A DNA stretch of 64,000 nt from VRUE01 sp036266075 (GCA_036266075.1 DATANV010000030.1:1-64000); one strand, 5' to 3'. Positions 1 to 8,038 are shown, numbered from the stretch's first letter. A program made the numbers and translations. The notes: generated by a model not told the origin, from the letters alone.

Positions 1-1295
1 CCACGGGCCTGAAGGACGGGGAACCTCGCCACCGAGACAGAACCGTCGGGTTCGACCTCGGCTACGACGCGATGCGCGGTCACGTCCTCGCCCATCGCCT
101 CCGGCGGGTCGACCGCGAGAACGCGGGGAGGCCCGCCGGGCTCGTCCAGCTCCATCAGCTCGTACATCGTCCGGCGCAGCATCGCGTGCGATTCCCCGGG
201 GTGCTCGAAGACACGGTCGATCGTCGCCCGGTCGCGGCTGGGGTCGTGCTCGGAGAAGAGGCGGTCGATCTGCGGGGCGAGCGGCGAATGGGGATCGAGC
301 CGCGGCACCCGCGCTTCGAACTCCGCCGAAGGGCCGCCCTCGATCAGCTCGTCGTTGGGCGTGCACCCGAACGCCAGCGGCATCCCCAGCGCCCCTGCGT
401 GCAGCATCATCGAGCCGTGGTCGCCCACGAACGCGTCAGCGGCGACCAGGGCTCCCCGCCAGGAGTCGTGCGGTGGAATCAGAAGCAGCCCCGCGTCGAG
501 CGCCTCGCGCATCCAGGCCCGCACCTGCCAGGTGCTGTGACCGAACCACACGTTCGGATGCAGGATCAGTGCCACCCTGTACTCGTCGCAGGGCAGGTCG
601 ATGAGCAGCTTCACTGGAAGGTCGGGGCGGGTCGCGATCAGCGAGTACTCACCCCAGGTGGAGGACACCGCGATCAGACGTGTGTGCTCGCTCACTCCAA
701 GCGCCGCGCGGTAGAGGCCGGTGCGGTGCTTGCTGGCGCAGAGGCGGTCGCACCAGGGGTCGCCGGCGACCAGGAACCGCGCCCGCTCGTCCTGCTCGGC
801 CGCATAGTAAAGACGCTGCTCGGAGTGGGAGAGGACCATGGTCGTGGTGCTCACGCCGTCGTCGCTGACCGGCAGCTGGCCATCGGGGGGGAGGGCGAGG
901 TACTTGCCGACCCCGGTGCCGTGGTTGAGGATCAGCACGTGTCCCCAAAGCTCGTTCAGAGCCCCCTCGTAGCTGGCCGTCACCACGAGATCGAACCGCT
1001 TCCCGACCGCCTCCTCCCAGCTGATCTCGCGAACGCCCGCTTCCGTGACCAGCCTTCGCATCCAGCGCTCGAAGTTGGCGTCGCGTTGTCTCGGCATCAC
1101 GGTGAACAGGACCTGCACCCGGCGGTCGTGCAGCAGGTCCGGCAGGCCGTCGATCAGCGCCAGGGTCGTGTTCACCGAGCGCGTCACCGCCAGCACCGTT
1201 CGCTCGCAGTCCATCGCGTACCAGTAGGAACTCTCTTCCGGATACTCACCGTCCGAGAGGTCGATCTTGTCGAACTCGTAACCGGTCCTGCGCAT
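1..1295 (-). CDS. CDP-glycerol glycerophosphotransferase-like (GT-B fold) protein, 3' end beyond the window
   Basis: Translating the reverse complement from an ATG at 1293-1295 gives an uninterrupted frame of 431 codons running off the left edge, so the C-terminus is missing. A GGGGGAGGGG purine run lies just upstream of the ATG. The N-terminal third has a Rossmann-like pattern (VTRSVNTTLAL, RRVQVLFTVMP, FDLVVTASYEGA) ending in LNHGTGVGKY. Further on come GDPWCDRL and ADAFVGDHGSMMLHAGALGMP. These resemble the HGxG and GDHGS segments of a poorly characterised actinobacterial family annotated as CDP-glycerol glycerophosphotransferase or GT-B-like. Substrate and pathway are unknown. The family call rests on remembered motifs, so it is moderate; the coding call itself is strong. 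Confidence 0.75.
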   Translation of the reverse strand, partial: MRRTGYEFDKIDLSDGEYPEESSYWYAMDCERTVLAVTRSVNTTLALIDGLPDLLHDRRVQVLFTVMPRQRDANFERWMRRLVTEAGVREISWEEAVGKRFDLVVTASYEGALNELWGHVLILNHGTGVGKYLALPPDGQLPVSDDGVSTTTMVLSHSEQRLYYAAEQDERARFLVAGDPWCDRLCASKHRTGLYRAALGVSEHTRLIAVSSTWGEYSLIATRPDLPVKLLIDLPCDEYRVALILHPNVWFGHSTWQVRAWMREALDAGLLLIPPHDSWRGALVAADAFVGDHGSMMLHAGALGMPLAFGCTPNDELIEGGPSAEFEARVPRLDPHSPLAPQIDRLFSEHDPSRDRATIDRVFEHPGESHAMLRRTMYELMELDEPGGPPRVLAVDPPEAMGEDVTAHRVVAEVEPDGSVSVARFPVLQAR

Positions 1296-1425
1296 ACCCC
1301 TCCCCCAAGTCTCCCGGGTAACAGGTCGCATCCTATAATTAATTCGTGTAGATCGGTCGGGCTAAGAGGAGAAAAGCGTAGAGTCGGCGAGGAGGCGCTG
1401 TCCGTCTCGGCGGACATGCTCCGGG

Positions 1426-1832
1426 CTACCCCACTCCGCCCGCCGACAGGCCCTCCTTCAGGTAGCGGGCATTGGCGGGCGCGTAGCCCTTCCAGTCGTG
1501 TATCGGAGCCGCGAACCAGCTCGGATGGCGGAGCTCGAAGCAGTGGCTGGCGCGAGGCAGCTCGTCGAGTGCCGAGGCGAGCAGGTCGTCGTCCCGGGGG
1601 AAGTTTTCCGGCAGCTGCCAGAGCGCTGGCCCGAGTCGCCGCCCGCGCCGCAACGGCTCGAGCGGCTCCCAGAAGCGCGCGACCGCGTCGGCAATCTCGC
1701 GCAGTCGTTTCATGTGGGTCAGGTAGCGACTCGCCTTCACCGCGAAGAGGAAGTCACCAGGGACCTGCTCGACCCACCCTCGACCGTCGAGCGCTTCGGC
1801 AGCCGGTAAAAGGTCGCATTGACCTCGACCGT
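1426..1832 (-). pseudogene. DUF72 (YecE-like) protein remnant
   Basis: The minus strand carries recognisable DUF72 segments: TVEVNATFYRLP at the right end, then in another frame GDFLFAVKASRYLTHMKRL, FWEPLEPL, LGPALWQLPENF and HCFELRHPSWF. The N-terminal start (normally a GTSGW motif) is absent. One base appears to be missing near 1780, where the frame changes from VNATFYRLP...STVEG to WVEQVPG. The C-terminal DWKGYAPANARYL segment follows almost directly after RHPSWF, although intact members have roughly 80 or more residues between them. The gene has therefore lost its start, carries a frameshift and has an internal deletion. The remnant abuts the stop codon of the small membrane-protein gene to its right. 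Confidence 0.8.
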
Positions 1833-1969
1833 TAGTACCACTTACCGCGCGCGAAGCCTCCAAAGGCGATCAGGCCAATCAAGGTCACGATCAGGCCCGC
1901 CCAAAAGCTCCATACGAACATCAGGACGATGCCGACGATGACGAGGATTCCACCAAGTGAGATTCCCAC
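1832..1969 (-). CDS. Small hydrophobic membrane protein (45 aa)
   Basis: A GTG start at 1967-1969 with an AGGAG ribosome-binding site about 9 nt upstream opens a 45-residue frame ending in TAA. The product is almost wholly hydrophobic: MGISLGGILVIVGIVLMF, a short WSFW turn, then GLIVTLIGLIAFGGF, and a basic tail RGKWY. This predicts two short membrane segments or a helical hairpin with the tail on one face. Nothing identifies a function. The strong ribosome-binding site, the composition and the tidy stop make it likely to be a real gene. It lies 27 bp downstream of the 76-aa gene on the same strand, so the two may be co-transcribed. Confidence 0.65.
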   Translation of the reverse strand: MGISLGGILVIVGIVLMFVWSFWAGLIVTLIGLIAFGGFARGKWY

Positions 1970-1996
1970 GGTGCCGTTCTCCTATTCGTCGGCCTC

Positions 1997-2227
1997 TCAG
2001 GCCCCGAGGCGCTTTGCGAGCATTTCCTTGCTCTGCTCGGCACCCTTGCGGCTCGCCTCCTGAGCGCGGCGGAAGAAGTCGGCCAACTCGGAGTCGCCCT
2101 CACGGTCGGCGTCTTCGATGTAGGTCTCCAGCCGCAGCACGTTGCTCAGGCACTGCTCGGTGAACCAGATCACGTTGTAGTCCTTGTCCTTGGTGCCGGT
2201 GATCAGACCGCTCTCTTGGGAACCCAT
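1997..2227 (-). CDS. Conserved-looking small acidic/helical protein (76 aa)
   Basis: The ATG at 2225-2227 is preceded by AGGAGG with good spacing, which decides the start over longer alternatives. The 76-residue product begins MGSQESGLITGTKDKDYN, continues VIWFTEQCLSNVLRLETYIEDA and ends in a charged helix (FFRRAQEASRKGAEQSKEMLAKRL). It looks fully alpha-helical and soluble, with one Cys. The pattern resembles small actinobacterial proteins of unknown function. No enzyme motif is visible. It is followed by the small membrane-protein gene on the same strand. Confidence 0.75.
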   Translation of the reverse strand: MGSQESGLITGTKDKDYNVIWFTEQCLSNVLRLETYIEDADREGDSELADFFRRAQEASRKGAEQSKEMLAKRLGA

Positions 2228-2388
2228 TTTTCCCTCCTGTCGTTTGCTGGGTGTACCTCGCGAGCTACCCCGACGACAACCGGGCAAACGATTCGGCCGA
2301 GAACACAGAGCAGGGGGGCGCGGGTTCGGCGCCTCGCGAACTTGGGTAGGAGACCAGGGCGTCACGGACTAGAAGCGAAGGGGTAGTG

Positions 2389-2664
2389 ATGAAGCTCCTG
2401 TTTACGCCGATCAGCATCCTCGCCGGTGTGCTCGCTGGGCTTCTCGGCAAGAAGATCTTCGAACGCCTCTGGGGGCTGATCGACGAGGAGGAGCCGCCGA
2501 GCCCCGAGCACCGCGAACTCTCTTGGCCCAAGCTGATCGCCGCGCTCCTGCTCGAGGGGGCGATCTTCCGCCTGGTCAAAGGGTTGACCGACCACGGCGC
2601 CCGCCGGGCCTTTGCCAAGGGAACGGGAAGCTGGCCGGGCGAGGAGCGACCGCACCCGGAGTGA
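2389..2664 (+). CDS. DUF4235 family membrane protein
   Basis: The product is 91 residues from the ATG at 2389; a GTG three bases earlier in the same frame is an alternative. The N-terminus MKLLFTPISILAGVLAGLLGKKIFERLW forms a glycine-rich membrane helix, followed by an acidic stretch (IDEEEPPSP) and a second amphipathic helix (KLIAALLLEGAIFRLVKGL). This layout matches DUF4235, a small actinobacterial membrane family of unknown role. It is divergent from the 76-aa gene, and the 160-bp gap between them should hold both promoters. Confidence 0.7.
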   Translation: MKLLFTPISILAGVLAGLLGKKIFERLWGLIDEEEPPSPEHRELSWPKLIAALLLEGAIFRLVKGLTDHGARRAFAKGTGSWPGEERPHPE

Positions 2665-2794
2665 GAGAAGCTCCTCGCTGAGTGAGGTTGAAGTCGTGGC
2701 GCTTCGATCCCGAGCTGCCGAAGGCCGCGCACGAGGGAGCCGTCATCCTCCTCGGGTCGAGCGCCGGGTTGTGAAGTTGATCGAGTAGGTCCTC

Positions 2795-3015
2795 CTAGGT
2801 GAGGCTCGCGCCGCTGTCGGGGTCGAAGAGGCGAAGGCGGGTGGTGTCCGCCCAGAGACTCGACGAGGTCGACCTCGACCTCGAAGATGACGCCCCGTTC
2901 CCTCTTGAGGTCGTCGCCGACGATCGAAGCGTCCTCGAAATGCTCAGGACGCAATCCTGCGACGACCCTCCCCTCCGCAGGTTCCCGCGCCGTCTCGCCA
3001 GCGTCCACCTCCCCG
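2795..3015 (-). pseudogene. C-terminal fragment of a MalK/UgpC-type sugar ABC transporter ATPase
   Basis: On the minus strand a short frame reads VVAGLRPEHFEDASI, then GVIFEVEVDLVESLG, the TOBE/regulatory-domain pattern of MalK-like ATPases (GIRPEDFEDA, VEVDVVESLG in the family). After ESLG the frame shifts by one base and the neighbouring frame gives ADTTRLRLFDPDSG and ASLT followed by a stop, which is the family's usual LFDPxTG ending. The nucleotide-binding domain is entirely missing. Only the last tenth or so of the gene remains, carrying a frameshift and probably an internal deletion. Confidence 0.75.
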
Positions 3016-3615
3016 ATCGGCCTCGGCATGGCTTTGGTCATGCACCAGGCGTTTCGCGGGCGGGCTCTGCTGCGGGGGGTCGTGCTCGTGCCCTGGGCGA
3101 TCCTCACGGTCGTCACCGCGATCACCTGGCGCACGATCTTCGAACCCGAACTCGGCTTCGTCAACACGATGCTGAGCGCCCTATCGTTGCCCGGCGGGGA
3201 TGTCGTCTGGCTCGGCGAGGAAGGCTCCGCCCTGGCCGTGATGATCTTCGCCGACGTCTGAAAGACGGCACCCTTCATGGCGCTGCTACTGCTCGCCGGC
3301 CTGCAGGGCATACCCGACGAGCTGCACGACGCGGCGAAGGTCGATGGGGCCAATACCTGGCAGCGATTCCGCAGCATCACCCTGCCGCTGCTCGTGCCGG
3401 CGATCACCGTGGCCCTGATCTTCCGCACCCTGGATGCGCTGCGCATCTTCGATCTCCCCTACGTGCTGACAAAGGGGGCGAACGGGACCGAAACCCTCTC
3501 GCTGAGCGCAGCTGCCGACGCCTCGATCTCACTGTTCATGGCACCGATGCCGCTCCGGCGGGGCTCCCAGGTGACGCCGACGCAGCGCTGCAGCGGCATC
3601 ATCCCTCGTAGCTAG
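3016..3615 (+). pseudogene. MalF/SugA-type sugar ABC transporter permease fragment with nonsense codon
   Basis: The plus strand reads GLGMALVMHQAFRGR and LLRGVVLVPWAILTVVTAI, then stops at TGA 3259-3261. It continues in the same frame with PFMALLLLAGLQGIPDE, LHDAAKVDGANTWQRF and ITLPLLVPAITVALIFR. The last three form the EAA loop typical of binding-protein-dependent sugar permeases. The stop replaces what is normally a Trp codon (TGG to TGA). The N-terminal membrane helices are missing and the C-terminus degenerates after TETLSL. It abuts the reversed ATPase fragment, so this is a rearranged remnant of one transport operon. Confidence 0.8.
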
Positions 3616-3627
3616 GCTCGTCCGTTA

Positions 3628-5352
3628 ATGCCAGACTTGCTACCTGCCGATACCCCCGACCTTCGTAAGGCGCGAGGGGCATTCTTTACGCCCCCCGCGA
3701 TCGCCGAGTACTTGGCTGAGTGGGCAGTCGAAGACGACAGCTCGGCTTCGATCATGGACCCAACCTGCGGTGAGGCAGCTTTTCTGGAGGCCGCGGGCCG
3801 GAAACTTGCCAAGCTTGGGGCGACGTCGGAGCAGCTTCGCGAGCAGGTCGTCGGAGTCGATCTGCACGAGGCGTCAGTGAAGGCATCAGCGACACTGCTC
3901 CGTGATCAAGGGCTGGACGGCTCCTTCATCGTCAGTGATTTCTTCGCGCTCCCCACTCCCGGGAAGCTTGATGCCAAAACGCCTTATATAGACGCGATCA
4001 TCGGAAATCCGCCTTTTGTCCGCTATCAGCGTCATGTCGGACAGGAGCGCAAGAGAGCTCAGCTCGCGGCCTTGGAGCAAGGCGTCCGGTTGTCGGGACT
4101 GGCTTCATCGTGGGCGGCACTCGTTGTTCACGCCTGCGGTTTTCTCAAGCCCGAGGGCCGGCTCGCGATGGTCCTGCCTACTGAGCTGCTCTATACGACC
4201 TACGCAGAGCCCGTACGCAATTGGCTTAAGCGTCGGTTCAAGGCAGTCCACCTTGTGACTTTTGAGCGTCTGCAATTTGCCGATGCGACTGAGAAGGTTC
4301 TGCTGGTGCTAGCTCGCGGAAGTGGTGGATGCAGCGCATTTTCCCTCGTACCGGTTGAGGACGCCCAGGATCTTCCACGCATTCGAATGTTCGGTCCCAT
4401 GCACCTCAATGTTGCGCCGCCAGCCCAGGGCAAGTGGACCGATTTGCTGCTGCCGGTTGAGCACCGTCAGACTTACGACCGGGTCGTCGAGGAGCACCTC
4501 GTTCCGCTGAGCACGTATGGCTCTCCGGTGCTTGGAACGGTTACGGGGGCGAACGACTACTTCTGCATCAGTGAGGCGACTCGGATCGAGTACAGCATTA
4601 ACGAGCGCCACCTGATGAAAATTTCACCTCCCGGCACCAAGCACTTCCGAGCCACGACCTTTGGGAAACGAGACTGGAGTCAGTTGCGTGACGCAGGCGC
4701 TCAAGTTTGGCTAATTCAACCTCGGGATGAGATGGCTGGATGGGAAGAGGCTCCGGAAAATGCAGGACTCCTCACTTACCTCGAAGGTGGAATCTCGATG
4801 AAGGTCAACGAGGCATATAAATGCCGTGTGCGTCAGTCTTGGTACAAGCCGCCAGCAGCTTCTCCGCCGGATCTTTTCTTTACCTATATGAGCCATCGCT
4901 ATCCGCGGCTTATCACCAACGTAGCTGGTGCGGGGTTTGTGAATTCAATGCATGGCATCACGCTCGGACCTGATGTACCGCGTTTGGCCAAGCAAGCTCT
5001 TCCCTTCTTTATGTTGAGCGCCGCGACGATGCTCGGCGCAGAGATACATGGCAGAAGCTATGGCGGGGGAGTGCTCAAGATGGAGCCACGCGAGGCGGCC
5101 GAACTTCCGGTTCCGAGGCCCGAGGTGCTGGTCGAGGCGTGGCGGAGACTCAAGCCCGAGCGTGGGAAGCTGGAACGACAGCTAGAGCAAGGACTTTGGA
5201 CCGGGGTGGCTAGGAAGGTTGATGAGGCATTGCTAGTTGGCGCCTGCGGAATTCCAGCCAGCGATGTGCAGCAACTGCACGAGGCGGCTCAGGCGTTGCG
5301 ACGCACGCGAATTGGACGGGAAAGCGGGGATGAAAGCGCCCGTGGCGCTTGA
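3628..5352 (+). CDS. Class I N6-adenine DNA methyltransferase (type II-like)
   Basis: The product is 574 aa. Gamma-class motif order is visible: motif X region RKARGAFFTPPAIAEYL (13-29), motif I MDPTCGEAAF (43-52), GVDLHEASV (76-84), SDFF (103-106) and the catalytic NPPF (127-130). This defines an exocyclic-amino, N6-adenine methylating enzyme. The C-terminal half (HGRSYGGGVLKMEPREAAELPVP region) resembles a TaqI-like target-recognition domain. The following nuclease gene overlaps it by 23 bases, which suggests coupled expression. Base composition is visibly less GC-rich than the flanking housekeeping genes, a sign of recent transfer. Its size fits a stand-alone type II methyltransferase. Recognition sequence unknown. 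Confidence 0.88.
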   Translation: MPDLLPADTPDLRKARGAFFTPPAIAEYLAEWAVEDDSSASIMDPTCGEAAFLEAAGRKLAKLGATSEQLREQVVGVDLHEASVKASATLLRDQGLDGSFIVSDFFALPTPGKLDAKTPYIDAIIGNPPFVRYQRHVGQERKRAQLAALEQGVRLSGLASSWAALVVHACGFLKPEGRLAMVLPTELLYTTYAEPVRNWLKRRFKAVHLVTFERLQFADATEKVLLVLARGSGGCSAFSLVPVEDAQDLPRIRMFGPMHLNVAPPAQGKWTDLLLPVEHRQTYDRVVEEHLVPLSTYGSPVLGTVTGANDYFCISEATRIEYSINERHLMKISPPGTKHFRATTFGKRDWSQLRDAGAQVWLIQPRDEMAGWEEAPENAGLLTYLEGGISMKVNEAYKCRVRQSWYKPPAASPPDLFFTYMSHRYPRLITNVAGAGFVNSMHGITLGPDVPRLAKQALPFFMLSAATMLGAEIHGRSYGGGVLKMEPREAAELPVPRPEVLVEAWRRLKPERGKLERQLEQGLWTGVARKVDEALLVGACGIPASDVQQLHEAAQALRRTRIGRESGDESARGA

Positions 5353-6250
5353 CGAGGGCAAAGAGAGCGAAGCGGTCGTTCGAGCCGCAGAAGTAGAAAG
5401 CAGATGGGGTCATCCCGACAGGTTGTGGAATGCGCTCATTGACAAGGTGCAGGACGCAACGATTCGGGATTTCAGCGCTGTCGTTGACGAATGGCTCTCC
5501 CTCATGTGGTGCCTAGATGAGTTCCGAGTTGCGGATGCGCCTCCGAAGGGGATGGGCGACCTTTCGAAGCCGTTCAATCAACGGATAGATGGTGTCTACC
5601 GCGGTAAGGGAAACCTGTTCGCGACCCTTCTCTCTCTGCTGCTTCAGAACCGAACTGGCCAGGCAGTACGTAGTCGGTCGGAGATCCTGGGTTTTTCACA
5701 GAAGCACCAGATAGATCTCGCGTGGCCCGACCGCCGCGTTGCTCCAATTGTCTGTGCGGAGAGCAAGCTGACCGGAGGCCCGGCTTACCGTGGACACCGA
5801 GCTCGGGGAGCGATGGACGACTGGACCAATCGTCGCAAGGAGCTCAAGTTTTCCGCGACCGATCTGAAGCTCTCTAGGCGGGATCAAACCGAGAGCATCG
5901 GCCATTGGGACGTCTGGCGACAAACCGCGATGCCCAAGGCATTTCTTCTATGGGGCGCGAGGCTGTCTCCGCGTGATAACCCCGATCGGATGGCGAACGA
6001 GGTGGCAGCAATAGTTTCGACCTATCTCGATGGCGCCGGCGTATTTGCCTGGCGGGAACGCGAGGATGAAAGCGGTTATGAGACCGCAGAGCTGCCCGCG
6101 ATTCCTACCGTCGAGGATCTTGACGCTGCTCTTTGGCGAATTGAGAGCGAGATCACCAAGGCAGTTGCTTCTGGTGCACTTGAGGAAGAGCCAGAGCCCT
6201 CTGCACCTGTGGATCCAGATCATCTCGCCAAGGACTCACCTGAGCCTTAA
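5330..6250 (+). CDS. Probable restriction endonuclease, PD-(D/E)xK fold
   Basis: The ATG at 5330 has GGGAAAGCGGGG just upstream and gives 306 residues; longer in-frame starts lie deep inside the methyltransferase gene and are less likely. The candidate active site is IDLAWPD (D129) followed by CAESK (E144, K146), the D-x(n)-ExK pattern of PD-(D/E)xK nucleases. A helical N-terminal part (RLWNALIDKVQDATIRDF, FNQRIDGVYRGKGNLFA) precedes it. The 23-bp overlap with the methyltransferase supports a restriction-modification pair. The methyltransferase/nuclease sizes are similar to what I recall for SalI/XamI-type systems (GTCGAC), but that is recollection, not a match. GTCGAC is frequent in this window. 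Confidence 0.72.
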   Translation: MKAPVALDEGKESEAVVRAAEVESRWGHPDRLWNALIDKVQDATIRDFSAVVDEWLSLMWCLDEFRVADAPPKGMGDLSKPFNQRIDGVYRGKGNLFATLLSLLLQNRTGQAVRSRSEILGFSQKHQIDLAWPDRRVAPIVCAESKLTGGPAYRGHRARGAMDDWTNRRKELKFSATDLKLSRRDQTESIGHWDVWRQTAMPKAFLLWGARLSPRDNPDRMANEVAAIVSTYLDGAGVFAWREREDESGYETAELPAIPTVEDLDAALWRIESEITKAVASGALEEEPEPSAPVDPDHLAKDSPEP

Positions 6251-6600
6251 CGGTTCGCGGCGCTGGATTGCCGTGGACGAAGCGCCAGCGAGTTGGCCGA
6301 CCTCTTCTCGCTGGTGCCGGGGCGTCGTCTACTGAAATTTGAGCGGCGCTCACGCGTCGGCCGCTACCTGCCGGTGCGCTCGCGGTGCTTGCAGCCCGGC
6401 CAGCAGCAAGGCCGACGCCATCGAGCCAATGGTATTCCGTCGACCATGCGCGGCTCGCGGCCACACCGAGGCGCTCCTCTTGCCCAGCTTCGGAGTCTTC
6501 TTCTGGGGCGCTGAGGGCCTCGATGACGGCGGGCCAGCTAGCCTGATGCTGTCGGTCATGGACCGGCTCGCCCGCGCCCCTGGCGAATCGTAGGGAGCAG
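6251..6600. other. 350-bp gap without a recognisable gene
   Basis: Several open frames of 60-100 codons exist on both strands, but none has a credible start with a ribosome-binding site or a recognisable motif. The segment lies between the nuclease gene and the convergent DHFR-like gene and may hold decayed sequence. Confidence 0.5.
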
Positions 6601-7245
6601 CTAGGAGGCGAGCCGGTACTTCAGGTGCATCGCCTCTGGGCCGGCGATCGTCCCTGCCTGTTCGAGCCCGAGGTCTGCGCCCCCGAGGTTGTCGAACAGC
6701 CGCTCCCCGCCGCCGAGCATGATCGGGACGACGTTGAGCAGCATCTCGTCGACCAGGCCTGCTGCCAGGTACTGCTGGATGGCTTCGGCGCCGCCGCCGA
6801 TCCAGACGTCCTTGCCGGCCGCCGCGGCCCGCGCCTGCTCGAGCGCCGACTCGATCCCGTCGGTGACGAAGTAGAAGGTCGTGTCGCTCAGCCGGAGCGG
6901 ATCGCGCTCATGGTGGGTGAGGACGAAGACCGGCGCGTGGAAGGGCGGATCCTCTCCCCACCAGCCCTGCCACGGCGACTTCTCGTCCCACGGGCCGGGC
7001 CCGCCACCGAACATTTTGCGTCCCATGATCCCGGCCCCGAAGTTCTCCTGGGCCTCTTCGAAGACGGTCGAGCTGGCGTTGATCTCTCCCCCCTCCCTGC
7101 CGTGGGACTTGCGCCAGGCCTCAAGTTTCACGACCCAGTCGTGCAGGGCCTCCCCGCCTTCCCCCAGGGGGTTCTCCCGGCTTTGGTTGGGTCCGGCGAC
7201 GAAGCCGTCGAGAGAGATCGAGATCTGGAAGCGTAGCCTCGACAC
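6601..7245 (-). CDS. Dihydrofolate reductase (RibD C-terminal) family protein
   Basis: The product is about 214 aa from GTG 7243-7245; a TTG at 7254 is an alternative and neither has a strong ribosome-binding site. RibD_C/DHFR-like features are ISLDGFVAGPNQS near the start, GAGIMGRKMFGGG (the GRxT/GRKMF loop), PVFVLTHHERDPL, DVWIGGGAEAIQQYL (the G-G-x nucleotide-binding segment) and LVDEMLLNVVPIMLGGGERLF. Such stand-alone members are NADPH-dependent reductases of uncertain substrate, common in actinobacteria. It follows a decayed fragment on the same strand. Confidence 0.88.
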   Translation of the reverse strand: MSRLRFQISISLDGFVAGPNQSRENPLGEGGEALHDWVVKLEAWRKSHGREGGEINASSTVFEEAQENFGAGIMGRKMFGGGPGPWDEKSPWQGWWGEDPPFHAPVFVLTHHERDPLRLSDTTFYFVTDGIESALEQARAAAAGKDVWIGGGAEAIQQYLAAGLVDEMLLNVVPIMLGGGERLFDNLGGADLGLEQAGTIAGPEAMHLKYRLAS

Positions 7246-7247
7246 GC

Positions 7248-7395
7248 CTACCAAGTATAGGGTAGGATGTCTTCGGCGAATTCCCGCCCGAGCCGCTCGG
7301 CGGTGGCGAAGTCCTTGTCACGCCAGCGCGTCGAAGAGGTCGCTCACTGAGCCGAGATGGTTACGGACCAGGTCGTAGAGCCGTTGCGCTGCTCG
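7248..7395 (-). pseudogene. Decayed gene fragment of unknown family
   Basis: Two adjacent minus-strand frames read as one helical protein if one base is skipped: LYDLVRNHLGSVSDLFDALA stops at TGA, and the shifted frame continues RDKDFATAERLGREFAEDI and ends at TAG three bases before the start of the DHFR-like gene. The amphipathic pattern and the smooth join across a single-base shift suggest the C-terminus of a former gene. I do not recognise the family. Confidence 0.4.
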
Positions 7396-7417
7396 CTGTT
7401 GACAGTGTTAGTGGTGC

Positions 7418-7453
7418 TGGGCACTGAAGCCCCCTCCTCTGGGCACTGAAGCC
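7418..7453. repeat. 14-bp direct repeat pair
   Basis: TGGGCACTGAAGCC occurs at 7418-7431 and again at 7440-7453, with a 22-bp period. It lies just left of the oldest tRNA-Ala fragment, in otherwise gene-free DNA. Confidence 0.7.
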
Positions 7454-7493
7454 GGTCTCCGGGGCGTTCCAGCGCCGCCGAGGCACTTACTTA

Positions 7494-7540
7494 TGGAGCT
7501 AGCCGGACTCGAACCGGCGATCTCCCGGGTGTGCGATCTA
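7494..7540 (-). repeat. Diverged copy of the tRNA-Ala 3' half (attachment-site scar)
   Basis: This stretch matches the T-arm, variable region and part of the anticodon arm of the intact tRNA-Ala gene at 11098-11170. The first 27 bases are identical; substitutions and a 1-base insertion appear towards the anticodon. There is no 5' half, so it cannot fold into a tRNA. Such 3'-half copies are what integration into a tRNA gene leaves behind. Its greater divergence than the copy at 9311 suggests an older event. Confidence 0.8.
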
Positions 7541-7624
7541 GGTGGGTCGGGGAGCACTTAGTCGCGAAAAGCCGCTTATTTCCAGCGCTTTTGCTAGGGC
7601 TACAGAACTGCCCCGATGACACAT

Positions 7625-7685
7625 ATGCGCGGGGATTAGCGGTGATACGAAGGGATTCAGGCACTTTCCGCCAGAAGTGCCTGAA
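7625..7685. repeat. Left inverted 22-mer and palindrome of the islet
   Basis: Positions 7625-7646 are an inverted, 21-of-22-base match to 9188-9209. A 10-bp-arm palindrome (TTCAGGCACT/AGTGCCTGAA) follows at 7656-7685, and a related palindrome follows the other copy. Both are then followed by CGGTTGGAG. Together they bracket the toxin-antitoxin islet. Confidence 0.65.
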
Positions 7686-7753
7686 TAAGAAAGGCCGGTT
7701 GGAGCTGCTACGAGGGTGCTAATATTGTCCGACAGAACTAATAGATTGCGTCT

Positions 7754-8038
7754 GTGGATCTGAGATGGGCCCGCGCCGCAACCAAGCATCGGATATCCCG
7801 TGAACGCTCTCGCTACGTCATCGAGCATTGCGGCCTGCGCTTCGAGCAGGACCCACCCGCCGGTGCTCCAGAGAACGCCAGCCCTCGGCTCGTCTTCCTC
7901 GGCGATGGCGAGGACGGCGCTGCACTTGAGGTGATGGCAGTCGAGCTCGATGACGGCAGCCTGTTGGTGATCCACGCGATGCCGTTGCGCAACCGCTACC
8001 GGAAGCAGTACGAGGAGGCCAAGAAATGGCGAAGGTAA
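7754..8038 (+). CDS. Probable type II toxin (BrnT/DUF4258-like)
   Basis: The product is 94 aa with a GTG start. The layout fits small RNase toxins of the BrnT/RelE-like supergroup: an N-terminal KHRISRERSRYVIEHCG helix, RLVFLGDGEDGAALEVMAVEL beta strands, then a C-terminal LLVIHAMPLRNRYRKQY with conserved-looking His, Arg and Tyr. The last 13 bases overlap the start of the next gene, which encodes a ribbon-helix-helix-like protein. This is the usual tight coupling of a toxin-antitoxin pair, here with the toxin first. It lies in an islet between tRNA-Ala scars. The exact toxin family is uncertain. Confidence 0.72.
   Translation: MDLRWARAATKHRISRERSRYVIEHCGLRFEQDPPAGAPENASPRLVFLGDGEDGAALEVMAVELDDGSLLVIHAMPLRNRYRKQYEEAKKWRR

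Noticed and set aside
72..1835. A 587-codon plus-strand frame at the left end
   Set aside because: It is antisense to the CDP-glycerol-transferase-like gene and the DUF72 remnant and has arginine/histidine-rich composition typical of shadow frames.
6339..6593. An 84-codon plus-strand gene in the gap before the DHFR-like gene
   Set aside because: No ribosome-binding site, no recognisable motif and overlapping open frames on the other strand of similar length.
7494..7540. A functional tRNA gene
   Set aside because: Only the 3' half is present, with substitutions in the anticodon arm and no acceptor 5' strand.
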